A stretch of DNA of 13,481 nt from Sphingomonadaceae bacterium (lineage in GTDB: Bacteria; Pseudomonadota; Alphaproteobacteria; Sphingomonadales; Sphingomonadaceae). Positions 7,612-13,481 of the stretch are shown here, piece by piece; positions within the stretch are counted from its first letter, which is position 1, and each line of letters opens with the position of its first letter. The stretch lies in NCBI GenBank assembly GCA_947442095.1, contig CANEVG010000050.1:1-13481 (forward strand), given 5' to 3'. A program made the translations under genes and the position numbers. Under the pieces are notes generated by a model, which worked only from the letters and a program-made list of their open reading frames with translations, was not told the origin of the DNA and did not search any database.

Positions 7612-9108
7612 TCACCCCATCGTCGGAATGACAAACGCATTCCCGCTATCGGGAAGCCCGTCCGGCCAGCGCTGGGTCACGGTCTTGACCTTGGTCCAGA
7701 ACTTCACGCCTTCCATGCCGTGCTGGTTGGTATCGCCAAAGGCAGAGCGCTTCCACCCGCCGAAGGTGTGATAGGCCACAGGCACCGGGATCGGCACGTT
7801 GATGCCGACCATGCCGACATTGACCCGGGCTGCAAATTCACGCGCCGCGTTGCCGCTGCGGGTAAACAGCGCGACGCCGTTGCCATACTGGTGCTTCGAA
7901 GGCAGCGCGAGCGCCTCCTCGAAATCCTTGGCGCGCACGATCTGCAGCACGGGGCCGAAGATCTCGTTCTTGTAGCTGTCCATATCGGCCGTCACGTGGT
8001 CGATCAGCGTGGGGCCAACAAAGAAGCCGTTCTCGTGGCCCTGCAGCGTGAAACCGCGCCCGTCGATAACCAGTTCGCCGCCCTCTTCCTCGCAGCGCGT
8101 GATCCAGCGCTCGATGCTCGCCTTGTGCGCGGCGGTGACCACCGGGCCATAGTGGCAATCCGAATCGGTCGACACGCCGACCCGCAGCGCCTCGATCGCG
8201 GGGATGAGCTTGGCCTTGAGCCGCTCGGCGGTCTCATCGCCCACCGGCACAACCACTGGCAGCGCCATGCAGCGCTCGCCCGCCGAACCGAACGCGGCAC
8301 CGGCCAGATCGTTCACCACCTGATCGAGATCGGCATCGGGCATCACGATGCCGTGGTTCTTGGCCCCGCCCATCGCCTGCACGCGCTTTCCGGCGGCTAC
8401 GCCGCGATTGTACACGTAGTGCGCGATATCGGAGGAGCCGACGAAGCTGATCGCACCGATGGCGGGGTGATCGAGGATCGCGTCGACCATTTCCTTGTCG
8501 CCGTGGACGACCTGGCAAATGCCCTCGGGCAGACCAGCCTCAAGGAACAATTCGGCAAAGCGCACCGGCACCGAAGGATCTCGCTCCGAAGGCTTGATGA
8601 TGAAGGCATTGCCCGTGGCGATGGCGACCCCTGCCATCCACAGCGGTATCATGCCGGGGAAGTTGAACGGGGTGATGCCCGCGCCGATGCCAATCGGCTG
8701 GCGCATCGAATAGATGTCGATGCCCGGGCCTGCGCCTTGCGTGTATTCGCCCTTCAGCACGTGCGGGATGCCGCAGCAAAACTCGATCACTTCCAGCCCG
8801 CGCTGGATATCGCCCTTGGAATCGGCAATGACCTTGCCGTGTTCGGACGAGAGCAGCCGCGCGAGCTCGTCGATGTTCGCCTCGACTAGCCGCTTGAATT
8901 CGAACATCACGCGCGCGCGCCGCTGCGGATTGACCGCGGCCCAGGCGGGCTGCGCGGCGAGCGCGGCCTGCACGGCGCGTTCCAGCGTGGCGGCATCGCC
9001 CAGCGCCACTTCGGCCTGCACCGCGCCGGTGTTAGGATCGAACACCTGACCTTTGCGCGCCGGAGCCCCGCCGGAACCGCCGACAATGAAATGATCGATC
9101 TGGCGCAT
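7612..9108 (-). CDS. mmsA: CoA-acylating methylmalonate-semialdehyde dehydrogenase
   Basis: This enzyme converts methylmalonate semialdehyde, CoA and NAD+ to propionyl-CoA, CO2 and NADH, ending the valine route. The 498-residue protein is an ALDH-superfamily member with ITPFNFP (145-151), KPSERDP (172-178) and the nucleophile C280 in GSAGERCMALPVV. The classical ALDH general-base Glu motif (ELGGK) is replaced by MGGAKN (246-251), as expected for the CoA-dependent family. The start is the ATG at 9106-9108, placed 7 bases after AAGGG. The ATG at 9112-9114 is too close to that site. It is the first gene of the operon, divergent from the LysR gene across about 80 bases, so the shared intergenic region is the likely control point. 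Confidence 0.95.
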   Translation of the reverse strand: MRQIDHFIVGGSGGAPARKGQVFDPNTGAVQAEVALGDAATLERAVQAALAAQPAWAAVNPQRRARVMFEFKRLVEANIDELARLLSSEHGKVIADSKGDIQRGLEVIEFCCGIPHVLKGEYTQGAGPGIDIYSMRQPIGIGAGITPFNFPGMIPLWMAGVAIATGNAFIIKPSERDPSVPVRFAELFLEAGLPEGICQVVHGDKEMVDAILDHPAIGAISFVGSSDIAHYVYNRGVAAGKRVQAMGGAKNHGIVMPDADLDQVVNDLAGAAFGSAGERCMALPVVVPVGDETAERLKAKLIPAIEALRVGVSTDSDCHYGPVVTAAHKASIERWITRCEEEGGELVIDGRGFTLQGHENGFFVGPTLIDHVTADMDSYKNEIFGPVLQIVRAKDFEEALALPSKHQYGNGVALFTRSGNAAREFAARVNVGMVGINVPIPVPVAYHTFGGWKRSAFGDTNQHGMEGVKFWTKVKTVTQRWPDGLPDSGNAFVIPTMG

Positions 9109-9188
9109 GTGCATACCCTTTTTCGTAATTCTGCTGGTGGCCTCCTGCACCCCGGTTCCATTGCAAGCAAGTGGCGAAAATGCGATAG
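9109..9188. promoter_or_regulatory. Shared control region between mmsA operon and lysR
   Basis: These 80 bases separate two divergent starts and should hold both promoters. LysR-type regulators usually bind such regions. The clearest symmetric sequence is TTGC-AA-GCAA at 9161-9170, 18 bases before the regulator start, with the palindrome TTGCAA at 9161-9166. I cannot pick convincing -35/-10 pairs for either gene. Assigning the inverted repeat as the operator is inference. Confidence 0.35.
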
Positions 9189-10103
9189 ATGGCTGCAATG
9201 ATGCAGGTGCCAGACTGGAACGACTATCAAGCCTTCCTCGCCATCGCGCGGGCCGGGCAACTGGCGCGCGCGGCAGCCGCGATGGGGGTGGACGCCACGA
9301 CCATGGGCCGCCGGCTGCGCCGCCTTGAAACGCGGATCGGTGCCACCTTGTTCGAACACACGCGTGAGGGCCAAGTGCTCACCGAAGCGGGCGAGGCGAT
9401 GCTGGCCGAAGTGGAGGCAATGGAGCGGGCCGCCAGCCGCATCGCCGAACACGGCGGCGGCGGGGCCAATGGTTCCTTGGCGGGCCTCTTGCGCGTGAGC
9501 CTCTCCGAAGGGTTTGCCAGCTGGATTGTCGCCCCTGCGCTCCATGCTTTCGCGACCGCACATCCGCGGCTGGTGATCGATCTCGTTGCCTCATCGGGCT
9601 TCCTCAGCCCTTCGAAGCGCGAGGCGGACCTGGCCGTCACGCTCTCCCGCCCGCGCGCCGGGCCGGTGATCGCCGGCAAGCTGTCCGACTACGCGCTGCG
9701 GCTCTACGCCTCGCCTGAATATCTCGCAGACCACGCGCCGCTGCGCCGCGCAGGTGATCTGGCGCGCGGGCATTCGCTGGTCGGCTATGTCCCCGATCTG
9801 CTCTATGCGCCCGAACTGCGCTATCTGGCCGAAATCGAGCCCGGCCTCGCCGCGACAGTCCGCTCCTCCTCGATCAACGCGCAGCACCGCCTGATCGCAG
9901 CCGGTGCCGGGATCGGCGTGCTGCCCTGCTTTATCGGCGATGCCGACGCACGGCTGGTGCCCGTGCTGCCCGAGCGGCGCATAACACGCTCGTTCTGGCT
10001 GGTGATGCACAAAGACACGCACAGCCTTGCACGCGTGCAGGCGTTCAAAGTGTGGCTGAACGCGCTGGTCGAGCGGGAACGCGGACGGCTCCTCCCCGCT
10101 TGA
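9189..10103 (+). CDS. LysR-family transcriptional regulator
   Basis: The 304-residue protein has an N-terminal winged helix-turn-helix (about 9-68: DYQAFLAIARAGQLARAAAA, then RRLRRLETRIGATLFEH), a linker helix, and a LysR-type effector domain from about residue 95. It ends near a strong hairpin. It faces away from mmsA across 80 bases, the classic arrangement for a LysR regulator and its target operon. The likely inducer is a valine-pathway intermediate, but the sequence does not show which. The start is uncertain: ATGs at 9198 and 9201 are also possible and none has a good ribosome-binding site. In Pseudomonas the mmsAB regulator is AraC-type, so this would be a different solution. Confidence 0.9.
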   Translation: MAAMMQVPDWNDYQAFLAIARAGQLARAAAAMGVDATTMGRRLRRLETRIGATLFEHTREGQVLTEAGEAMLAEVEAMERAASRIAEHGGGGANGSLAGLLRVSLSEGFASWIVAPALHAFATAHPRLVIDLVASSGFLSPSKREADLAVTLSRPRAGPVIAGKLSDYALRLYASPEYLADHAPLRRAGDLARGHSLVGYVPDLLYAPELRYLAEIEPGLAATVRSSSINAQHRLIAAGAGIGVLPCFIGDADARLVPVLPERRITRSFWLVMHKDTHSLARVQAFKVWLNALVERERGRLLPA

Positions 10104-10104
10104 T

Positions 10105-10137
10105 CCTCCCCATTTTGGCGAAGCCCAAATGGGGAGG
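10105..10137. terminator. Strong hairpin after lysR
   Basis: CCTCCCCATTT (10105-10115) and AAATGGGGAGG (10127-10137) are perfect 11-bp arms around an 11-base loop that can pair further (GG with CC). It starts two bases after the lysR stop and also lies downstream of the DUF3297 gene on the other strand, so it probably ends both transcripts. It forms the left half of the dispersed repeat listed next. Confidence 0.75.
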
Positions 10138-10163
10138 TGGCAGCCAGCAGGGCTCACGGAGGA
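10105..10163. repeat. Dispersed intergenic repeat (sphingomonad type)
   Basis: The hairpin is followed by a second segment with the core ggggaggtggcagccagcag (10131-10150) and then ggctcacggagg (10151-10162). From general knowledge, close variants of this core recur between genes in many sphingomonad genomes. Only one copy is present in this window, so its repeat status is not shown here. It fills the gap between two convergent genes. Confidence 0.5.
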
Positions 10164-10171
10164 TTAAAACC

Positions 10172-10498
10172 CTAAAGCATCGCGACCGGCGCGTCCTCGC
10201 CTAAGTCCTCGTACCACGCCTCAACCGGGCCGGAGAGCTTGAGCGTGAGCGGATTGCCCTTGCGGTCCATGGTCTTGCCCGCCTGCACGCGCACCCAGCC
10301 TTCGGAGATGCAATACTCCTCGACATTGCGGCGCACGGTGCCCTTGAAGCGAATGCCGATACCGCGGCGCAGTTTGTCTGCATCAAAGAACGGGCTGCGC
10401 GGATTGATCGCAAGGTGATCGGGCGGCACGTCCGGGCCTGCAGCGGCGGCGGCAGGAGTTAGATCGGCGGAATCGGGCAAGGTTGGTTCTTCGGTCAT
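10172..10498 (-). CDS. DUF3297 family protein
   Basis: This 108-residue protein has an acidic, alanine- and proline-rich N-terminal tail (about 1-30), then a conserved block: DHLAINPRSPFFD, GIGIRFKGTVRRNVEEYCIS, EGWVRVQAG and DRKGNPLTLKL. That pattern matches DUF3297, a small, probably cytoplasmic proteobacterial family without a known function. I chose the ATG at 10496-10498; the frame stays open further upstream only through a TTG at 10532-10534, which has no supporting site. The gene lies alone, convergent with lysR and divergent from the tRNA. Its longer tail compared with the usual 80-90 residues could mean that the true start lies further inside, but no other ATG is available before the conserved block. 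Confidence 0.88.
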   Translation of the reverse strand: MTEEPTLPDSADLTPAAAAAGPDVPPDHLAINPRSPFFDADKLRRGIGIRFKGTVRRNVEEYCISEGWVRVQAGKTMDRKGNPLTLKLSGPVEAWYEDLGEDAPVAML

Positions 10499-10603
10499 GG
10501 AGTGGGCAAATATCTTGATCCCCCCACTTGTCAATCAAGCGCCGCCATGGCAGAGGCGCGCGCCTGTCTGGACCGTCTTTTGCCTTGAGGGCGCGGGCCA
10601 AAC

Positions 10604-10678
10604 GGGCGCGTAGCTCAGTGGTAGAGCACACCCTTCACACGGGTGGGGTCGCAGGTTCAATCCCTGCCGCGCCCACCA
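10604..10678 (+). tRNA. tRNA-Val (anticodon CAC)
   Basis: The full cloverleaf can be read. The acceptor stem is GGGCGCG with CGCGCCC (10668-10674), then discriminator A and encoded CCA. The D-stem is GCTC with GAGC. The anticodon stem is CACCC with GGGTG around TTCACAC, giving anticodon CAC for the GTG codon. The T-arm is GCAGG-TTCAATC-CCTGC. Its 3' end borders a recombinase remnant, so it probably served as an integration site. Confidence 0.97.
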
Positions 10679-10800
10679 TAAATACCCTTGAAATATACGG
10701 ATTTTATGGATGGACCCACTTCCATTCCTCGGGCACTCACGGCGTTTGGCGGCAAAAAATGGGTCAATTCGACCCTCGCTCGTACAAAATTCGTACAACG
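10679..10800. other. Junction between tRNA and recombinase remnant
   Basis: No gene is seen. The stretch holds an inverted repeat GGGTC-AATTC-GACCC (10761-10775) and a direct repeat of CGTACAA (10781-10787 and 10792-10798, 11-bp period). One helical turn between direct repeats next to an integrase gene is the pattern of recombinase arm sites, but this is a suggestion only. Composition is clearly richer in A and T than in the left part of the window. Confidence 0.4.
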
Positions 10801-11037
10801 TCAGGGCTCCTTTCTGAGCTTTAGCTTCGTCTTGATCTCAGCCTTCACCAGGCCTCGCCTGAGAGCCTCATTGATCTTGGTCTCGGTGTCCTCGGCGTGC
10901 GTGTACGTATTGCGCATCAGGTTCAGGTCGGACCAGCCACCGAAGGCGCCGGCTGCTTTTTCATCGACCTTCTCGCGAACATTCATCTCCTGGCCAAAGC
11001 CATGTCCGGAAACGAATCGAGATCTGATACGGCGAGC
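10801..11037 (-). pseudogene. Tyrosine recombinase (integrase), C-terminal remnant
   Basis: The minus-strand frame reads 78 residues from just after a TGA at 11038-11040 to a TGA at 10801-10803. The only ATGs are internal, for example 10984-10986. It contains GAFGGWSDLNLMRNTYTHAED, which resembles the last catalytic boxes of tyrosine recombinases: the (L)GGW/LGH region and the Tyr nucleophile in NTYTH. A helical basic tail follows (KTKLKLRKEP). The core-binding domain and the earlier catalytic Arg are missing or unrecognisable, so it cannot be active. It lies 122 bases from the tRNA-Val 3' end and points at it, the usual position of an element's integrase. Reading upstream through the TGA, the same frame stays open to 11283, but that part does not look like integrase. 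Confidence 0.6.
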
Positions 11038-11040
11038 TCA

Positions 11041-11362
11041 GGGTTCGACAATTTTTCGCCGCTGCCCGATAGCATTCAAATCACCCCATTTTTGAATCGA
11101 CAACGCCCTGAGAAGTTTAGGTTGGCCACGCTTGAGGATCGATGCAAGCTTTTGATGGACAGGCGGTAGCCGAGAATTGGCTCGCTCCAGATTGGCACCA
11201 CGGCAATCCGCGCTTTGGAGGAGAGGCATGCGGCATTTGCGGATACGGATAAGCAAGGTGTGCGATGCTGGCCGAGCAGGCATGTGCCAAATCCAGTCGT
11301 GTCCGGATCAATGGCGCCTGCTCAGATCAAAGAGCAGAAGTGGTCTAAGCACGCCATTTTAT
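11041..11362. other. Gene-free stretch inside the former element
   Basis: I see no supported gene. Short frames on both strands (for example minus 11041-11283, or plus 11170-11380 without a start) have no recognised motif. One hairpin, CTGCTC-AGATCAAA-GAGCAG (11318-11337), lies about 25 bases before the first hip operator; it may separate upstream transcription from hipBA. The rest is probably decayed element DNA. Confidence 0.4.
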
Positions 11363-11378
11363 ATATGCCGTTGCATAT
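11363..11378. promoter_or_regulatory. hipBA operator O1
   Basis: ATATGC-CGTT-GCATAT is a perfect inverted repeat with a 4-base spacer. It is the most distal of four copies upstream of hipB. The -35-like TTGCAT (11371-11376) lies inside it. HipB antitoxins bind inverted repeats upstream of their own operon, so autoregulation is the natural reading. Confidence 0.75.
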
Positions 11379-11399
11379 CTAATTTTCTAAAGATATGCG
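11371..11399 (+). promoter_or_regulatory. Candidate upstream hip promoter
   Basis: TTGCAT (11371-11376), a 17-base spacer, then TATGCG (11394-11399). The -10 is poor, but both boxes fall inside operators O1 and O2, the same geometry as the second candidate promoter downstream. Its activity is an inference. Confidence 0.3.
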
Positions 11400-11408
11400 A
11401 TAGCATAT
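11393..11408. promoter_or_regulatory. hipBA operator O2
   Basis: ATATGC-GATA-GCATAT is a perfect inverted repeat that starts 30 bp after O1. The 4-base centre differs from the other copies while the arms are identical, which is the signature of selection on the arms for protein contact. Confidence 0.75.
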
Positions 11409-11412
11409 TTTC

Positions 11413-11441
11413 TTGAAAGGCCGCCCACAATCGGATATGCA
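11413..11441 (+). promoter_or_regulatory. Candidate main hipBA promoter
   Basis: TTGAAA (11413-11418), a 17-base spacer, and TATGCA (11436-11441). The -10 box lies inside operator O3, so bound HipB would block RNA polymerase. A start near 11448 would give a leader of about 35 bases that carries O4 and the weak ribosome-binding site. The -35 is good, the -10 only fair. Confidence 0.45.
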
Positions 11442-11450
11442 CACGCATAT
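11435..11450. promoter_or_regulatory. hipBA operator O3
   Basis: ATATGC-ACAC-GCATAT is the third perfect copy. It starts 42 bp (about four helical turns) after O2 and covers the -10 box of the better candidate promoter, a position suited to repression. Confidence 0.75.
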
Positions 11451-11464
11451 ATTATCAACACAAA

Positions 11465-11480
11465 ATATGCCAGAGCAGAT
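11465..11480. promoter_or_regulatory. hipBA operator O4 (one mismatch)
   Basis: ATATGC-CAGA-GCAGAT matches the other copies except for one base in the right arm. It starts 30 bp after O3 and ends two bases before the hipB ATG, so it covers the weak ribosome-binding region (AGAG, 11472-11475). As the least perfect copy it may bind most weakly. Confidence 0.6.
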
Positions 11481-11482
11481 AC

Positions 11483-12085
11483 ATGAGTGCAGGAATTGAC
11501 GAAATAGCCAGCGCCATTCGTGCGGCGCGGCAGGCAAAAGCGCTGACCCAGAAGGAACTGGGGCTGCGCGTCGGCCTGCCTCAAAGCCATATCTCGAAGA
11601 TAGAGAAGGGTGCCGTCGATCTCCAGCTTTCCAGTCTCGTCGAAATCGCGCGCGCGCTGGACCTTGAGCTCAAGCTTGTCCCTCGCAAAGCTCTGGCAGC
11701 TGTAGAGGGAGCTGTTCGCGCCCACGGTACGACCGTCGAAACCAGTCGCGCCCTCAACCTGCTCAACGACCAAGCGCAATTGGCCGAGCGCATCAAGATC
11801 AGCTTCCCGGAAATTTCACAGACAGAGGCCTTCCACAACGCGATCCGGAACATTCCCAAACTGCAATTCGATGCCCCTCAACTGAAGGCTCTGGACGAAG
11901 CCTTGCGGCCTGCAAAGCGACTGAAATCCCTGATCGACGCGCAGGGAAATGCAGCCAAGCTGGCCAAGCAGCTTTCGGAAGCGACTTCGTCGCTCAGGCA
12001 CTTCCGGAACATTCAGATGCACACCCCGCTCGTCGAGACCGGACGTCAGCTTCCTTCCTATCGGCTTGAGGACAACGACGAATGA
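11483..12085 (+). CDS. hipB: HipB-type antitoxin, XRE helix-turn-helix, long form
   Basis: The 200-residue protein has an XRE/Cro-type helix-turn-helix at about 8-58 (TQKELGLRV, then PQSHISKIEKG as the recognition helix), followed by the beta-strand LELKLVPRK (61-69) seen after the HTH in HipB dimers. Standard HipB is only about 70-110 residues. Here about 130 more residues follow, largely helical and hydrophilic, ending in an acidic tail PSYRLEDNDE. HipB neutralises the HipA kinase and represses the operon. The hipA start overlaps its stop as ATGA, which keeps antitoxin synthesis ahead of toxin. The start is the ATG two bases after O4, with only a weak AGAG site. The function of the extension is unknown. 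Confidence 0.9.
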   Translation: MSAGIDEIASAIRAARQAKALTQKELGLRVGLPQSHISKIEKGAVDLQLSSLVEIARALDLELKLVPRKALAAVEGAVRAHGTTVETSRALNLLNDQAQLAERIKISFPEISQTEAFHNAIRNIPKLQFDAPQLKALDEALRPAKRLKSLIDAQGNAAKLAKQLSEATSSLRHFRNIQMHTPLVETGRQLPSYRLEDNDE

Positions 12086-13296
12086 TAGAAGCAGCCGCCC
12101 TCGATATACTCTTGCATGACCGCCGCATCGGGACCCTCGCGCGTCTCGATGGGGATCGCAATATCTTCACGTTTGATGACGCATATCTCGCAGATGAGAA
12201 GCGTGCGACGCTCTCGCTTGCCTACCGCGACCCGTATGGCGGAATCGTCAACGCGCCGCGAGCTTACCAGACCAAGATCGAGCCTTTCTTCTCCAACCTT
12301 TTGCCCGAAGGTACGCTACGAGACTATCTGGCACGGCGAGCCGGTGTCAGAGCCGTTCGCGAATACCCGCTGCTCGCCCAACTCGGCGGCGACTTGCCCG
12401 GAGCCATCAAGGCCGTTCCTGTTGATGCACACGACGCTCCGCCCGAGGATCCCGAAAATGAAGGTGCTGCAGGGCAAGCCCGGCACGCCTTGCGCTTCTC
12501 CCTTGCAGGCGTTCAGCTCAAATTTTCGGCGTTGAAGAACCGAGGCAAGAATGGCGGTCTCACGATTCCGGTCAGCGGCGCAGGCGGCGACTGGATCGTA
12601 AAGCTCCCATCGGCCCGTCACCCCGACGTTCCGGAAAACGAGTACGCCGCCATGAGCCTGGCCTCCAGGCTCGGCATCGATGTCCCAGAAATCGACCTTG
12701 TGCCGCTGGATACGATCGAAGGATTGCCCGACGGGATCGCCCGGTACGGGGCGTCGGCATACGCCATACGCCGCTTTGATCGGAGCGAGGCAGGTGCCAT
12801 CCACGTCGAAGACTTTGCGCAGGTCTATGGCGTGTATGCCGAAGACAAGTACGAGAATGCCAGCTACCGCCAGATCCTATCGGTGCTCGCGATCGAGGCC
12901 GACGAGGCAAGCGCCGTCGAGTTCGTGCGCCGCCTCACTTATTCCGTGCTGATCGGCAATGGTGACATGCACCTGAAGAACTGGTCGCTGATTTACCCCG
13001 ACCAGCAAAGACCGATCCTCGCCCCGGCTTACGACCTCCTGTCTACGGTCGCCTATATTCCCGAGGATGATTCCGCTCTCAAATTCCATCGCTCGCGGGA
13101 GTGGGAGTCATTCACTTTCCGCGAACTGGAGACGATCGCAGACAAGGCTCGGTTGCCCTCACACCTCGTCGTCTCGACGGCGAAGGAGACCATCGAGGAA
13201 TTTGACGCGGTTTGGGATCAGGAAAAGGCGCATCTACCCTTTGCGGGAGAGGTCGTGGCCGCAATCGACAAGCATAGAAAGCGCCTCGCGGTATAG
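12082..13296 (+). CDS. hipA: HipA-family serine/threonine kinase toxin
   Basis: The 404-residue product has the Couple_hipA N-terminal domain (about 4-105) and the HipA C-terminal kinase domain (about 135-375). Residues that can be matched to E. coli HipA: S140 in FSLAGVQLK (autophosphorylated Gly-rich loop), K174 in WIVKLP (ATP contact), D295 in GNGDMHLKN (catalytic) and D318 in APAYDLLS (metal binding). All are present, so the kinase should be active. E. coli HipA phosphorylates glutamyl-tRNA synthetase, stops translation and promotes persistence; the target here is not known. It is a full-length single chain, not the split HipS/HipT form. It is translationally coupled to hipB by a 4-base overlap. 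No other gene follows in the window. Confidence 0.93.
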   Translation: MIEAAALDILLHDRRIGTLARLDGDRNIFTFDDAYLADEKRATLSLAYRDPYGGIVNAPRAYQTKIEPFFSNLLPEGTLRDYLARRAGVRAVREYPLLAQLGGDLPGAIKAVPVDAHDAPPEDPENEGAAGQARHALRFSLAGVQLKFSALKNRGKNGGLTIPVSGAGGDWIVKLPSARHPDVPENEYAAMSLASRLGIDVPEIDLVPLDTIEGLPDGIARYGASAYAIRRFDRSEAGAIHVEDFAQVYGVYAEDKYENASYRQILSVLAIEADEASAVEFVRRLTYSVLIGNGDMHLKNWSLIYPDQQRPILAPAYDLLSTVAYIPEDDSALKFHRSREWESFTFRELETIADKARLPSHLVVSTAKETIEEFDAVWDQEKAHLPFAGEVVAAIDKHRKRLAV

Positions 13297-13310
13297 GTGC
13301 TGACCAGCAC
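13297..13310 (+). terminator. Short hairpin right after hipA
   Basis: GTGCT-GACC-AGCAC begins at the base after the hipA stop. The stem has five pairs and no T-run follows, so it is a weak terminator at best. The rest of the window (13311-13481) holds no recognisable gene. Confidence 0.25.
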
Positions 13311-13481
13311 GGCGATCTACACTGACATCCCCACCTGGATAAATGTGCTTCTGGCCTCGGGGAGAAGTGGACAGCGGAACGTGTCAACGATGGTGAGACA
13401 GCCGGTTCGAGAGTTTAAGCTTGCATTGCTGGCTCGCGGTTTGGTGGGTTGATCCAGACTGCAGTTGGCTTGAGCGGAGGC

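Noticed and set aside
7720..8889. 389-codon open frame on the plus strand opposite mmsA
   Set aside because: It is antisense to an unmistakable mmsA, has a biased Arg/His/Asp-rich composition typical of high-GC antisense frames, and no recognisable motif.
11038..11283. Minus-strand frame in phase with the integrase remnant
   Set aside because: It would extend the remnant through one TGA, but shows no core-binding or catalytic recombinase motif, so I did not annotate it as integrase.
12082..13296. Split HipBST-type system
   Set aside because: The N-terminal coupling domain and the kinase are in one continuous 404-residue chain, so it is an ordinary HipA, not HipS plus HipT.
10655..13481. Second copy of the tRNA-Val 3' end as an attachment-site duplication
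   Set aside because: I searched by eye for the T-arm/acceptor sequence downstream and found none; any distal site lies outside the window.
13311..13481. Possible insertion-sequence end or small gene after hipA
   Set aside because: A short frame near 13381 gives only about 20 residues, and no terminal inverted repeat or transposase motif is visible before the window ends.

Overview
The window looks like chromosome of a high-GC alphaproteobacterium, most likely a member of the Sphingomonadales (Sphingomonas, Novosphingobium or Erythrobacter type). This rests on codon use, the DUF983 and DUF3297 proteins, the CHAP protein beside der, and a dispersed 'ggggaggtggcagcc' intergenic repeat that I associate with this order. 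The genus is an inference.

Layout, left to right. (1) 1-588: a gene-poor, AT-richer stretch with a decayed minus-strand reading frame carrying in-frame stops, plus two hairpins. (2) 589-2399, minus: der (ribosome-assembly GTPase) and a small DUF983 zinc-ribbon membrane protein, joined by a one-base TGATG overlap. (3) 2522-3280, plus: a secreted CHAP-domain amidase/peptidase, facing away from der. (4) 3343-9108, minus: a six-gene operon for the distal half of valine degradation: mmsA, acyl-CoA dehydrogenase, VOC-fold protein, 3-hydroxyisobutyryl-CoA hydrolase, enoyl-CoA hydratase, mmsB. Most junctions are ATGA overlaps. Together the five recognised enzymes take isobutyryl-CoA through methacrylyl-CoA, 3-hydroxyisobutyryl-CoA, 3-hydroxyisobutyrate and methylmalonate semialdehyde to propionyl-CoA; the VOC protein has no assigned step. 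(5) 9189-10103, plus: a divergent LysR-type regulator, the obvious candidate to control the operon, ending at a strong hairpin within the dispersed repeat. (6) 10172-10498, minus: DUF3297 protein. (7) 10604-10678, plus: tRNA-Val(CAC) with encoded CCA.

Right of the tRNA the character changes. Immediately downstream is the C-terminal remnant of a tyrosine recombinase on the minus strand (10801-11037), then about 440 bases without a recognisable gene, then a hipBA toxin-antitoxin operon (11483-13296) with a 4-base ATGA overlap. This is the typical layout of an element integrated at a tRNA 3' end that has since decayed, leaving the toxin-antitoxin pair. The far junction is not in the window.

The most striking signal is upstream of hipB: four copies of a 16-bp inverted repeat, ATATGC-N4-GCATAT (three perfect, one with a single mismatch), at start-to-start spacings of 30, 42 and 30 bp. 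They overlap two promoter-like elements and the translation start region. The antitoxin is also about twice the usual HipB length, with a C-terminal extension of about 130 residues. This HipB/operator arrangement is the best candidate here for something not yet described.
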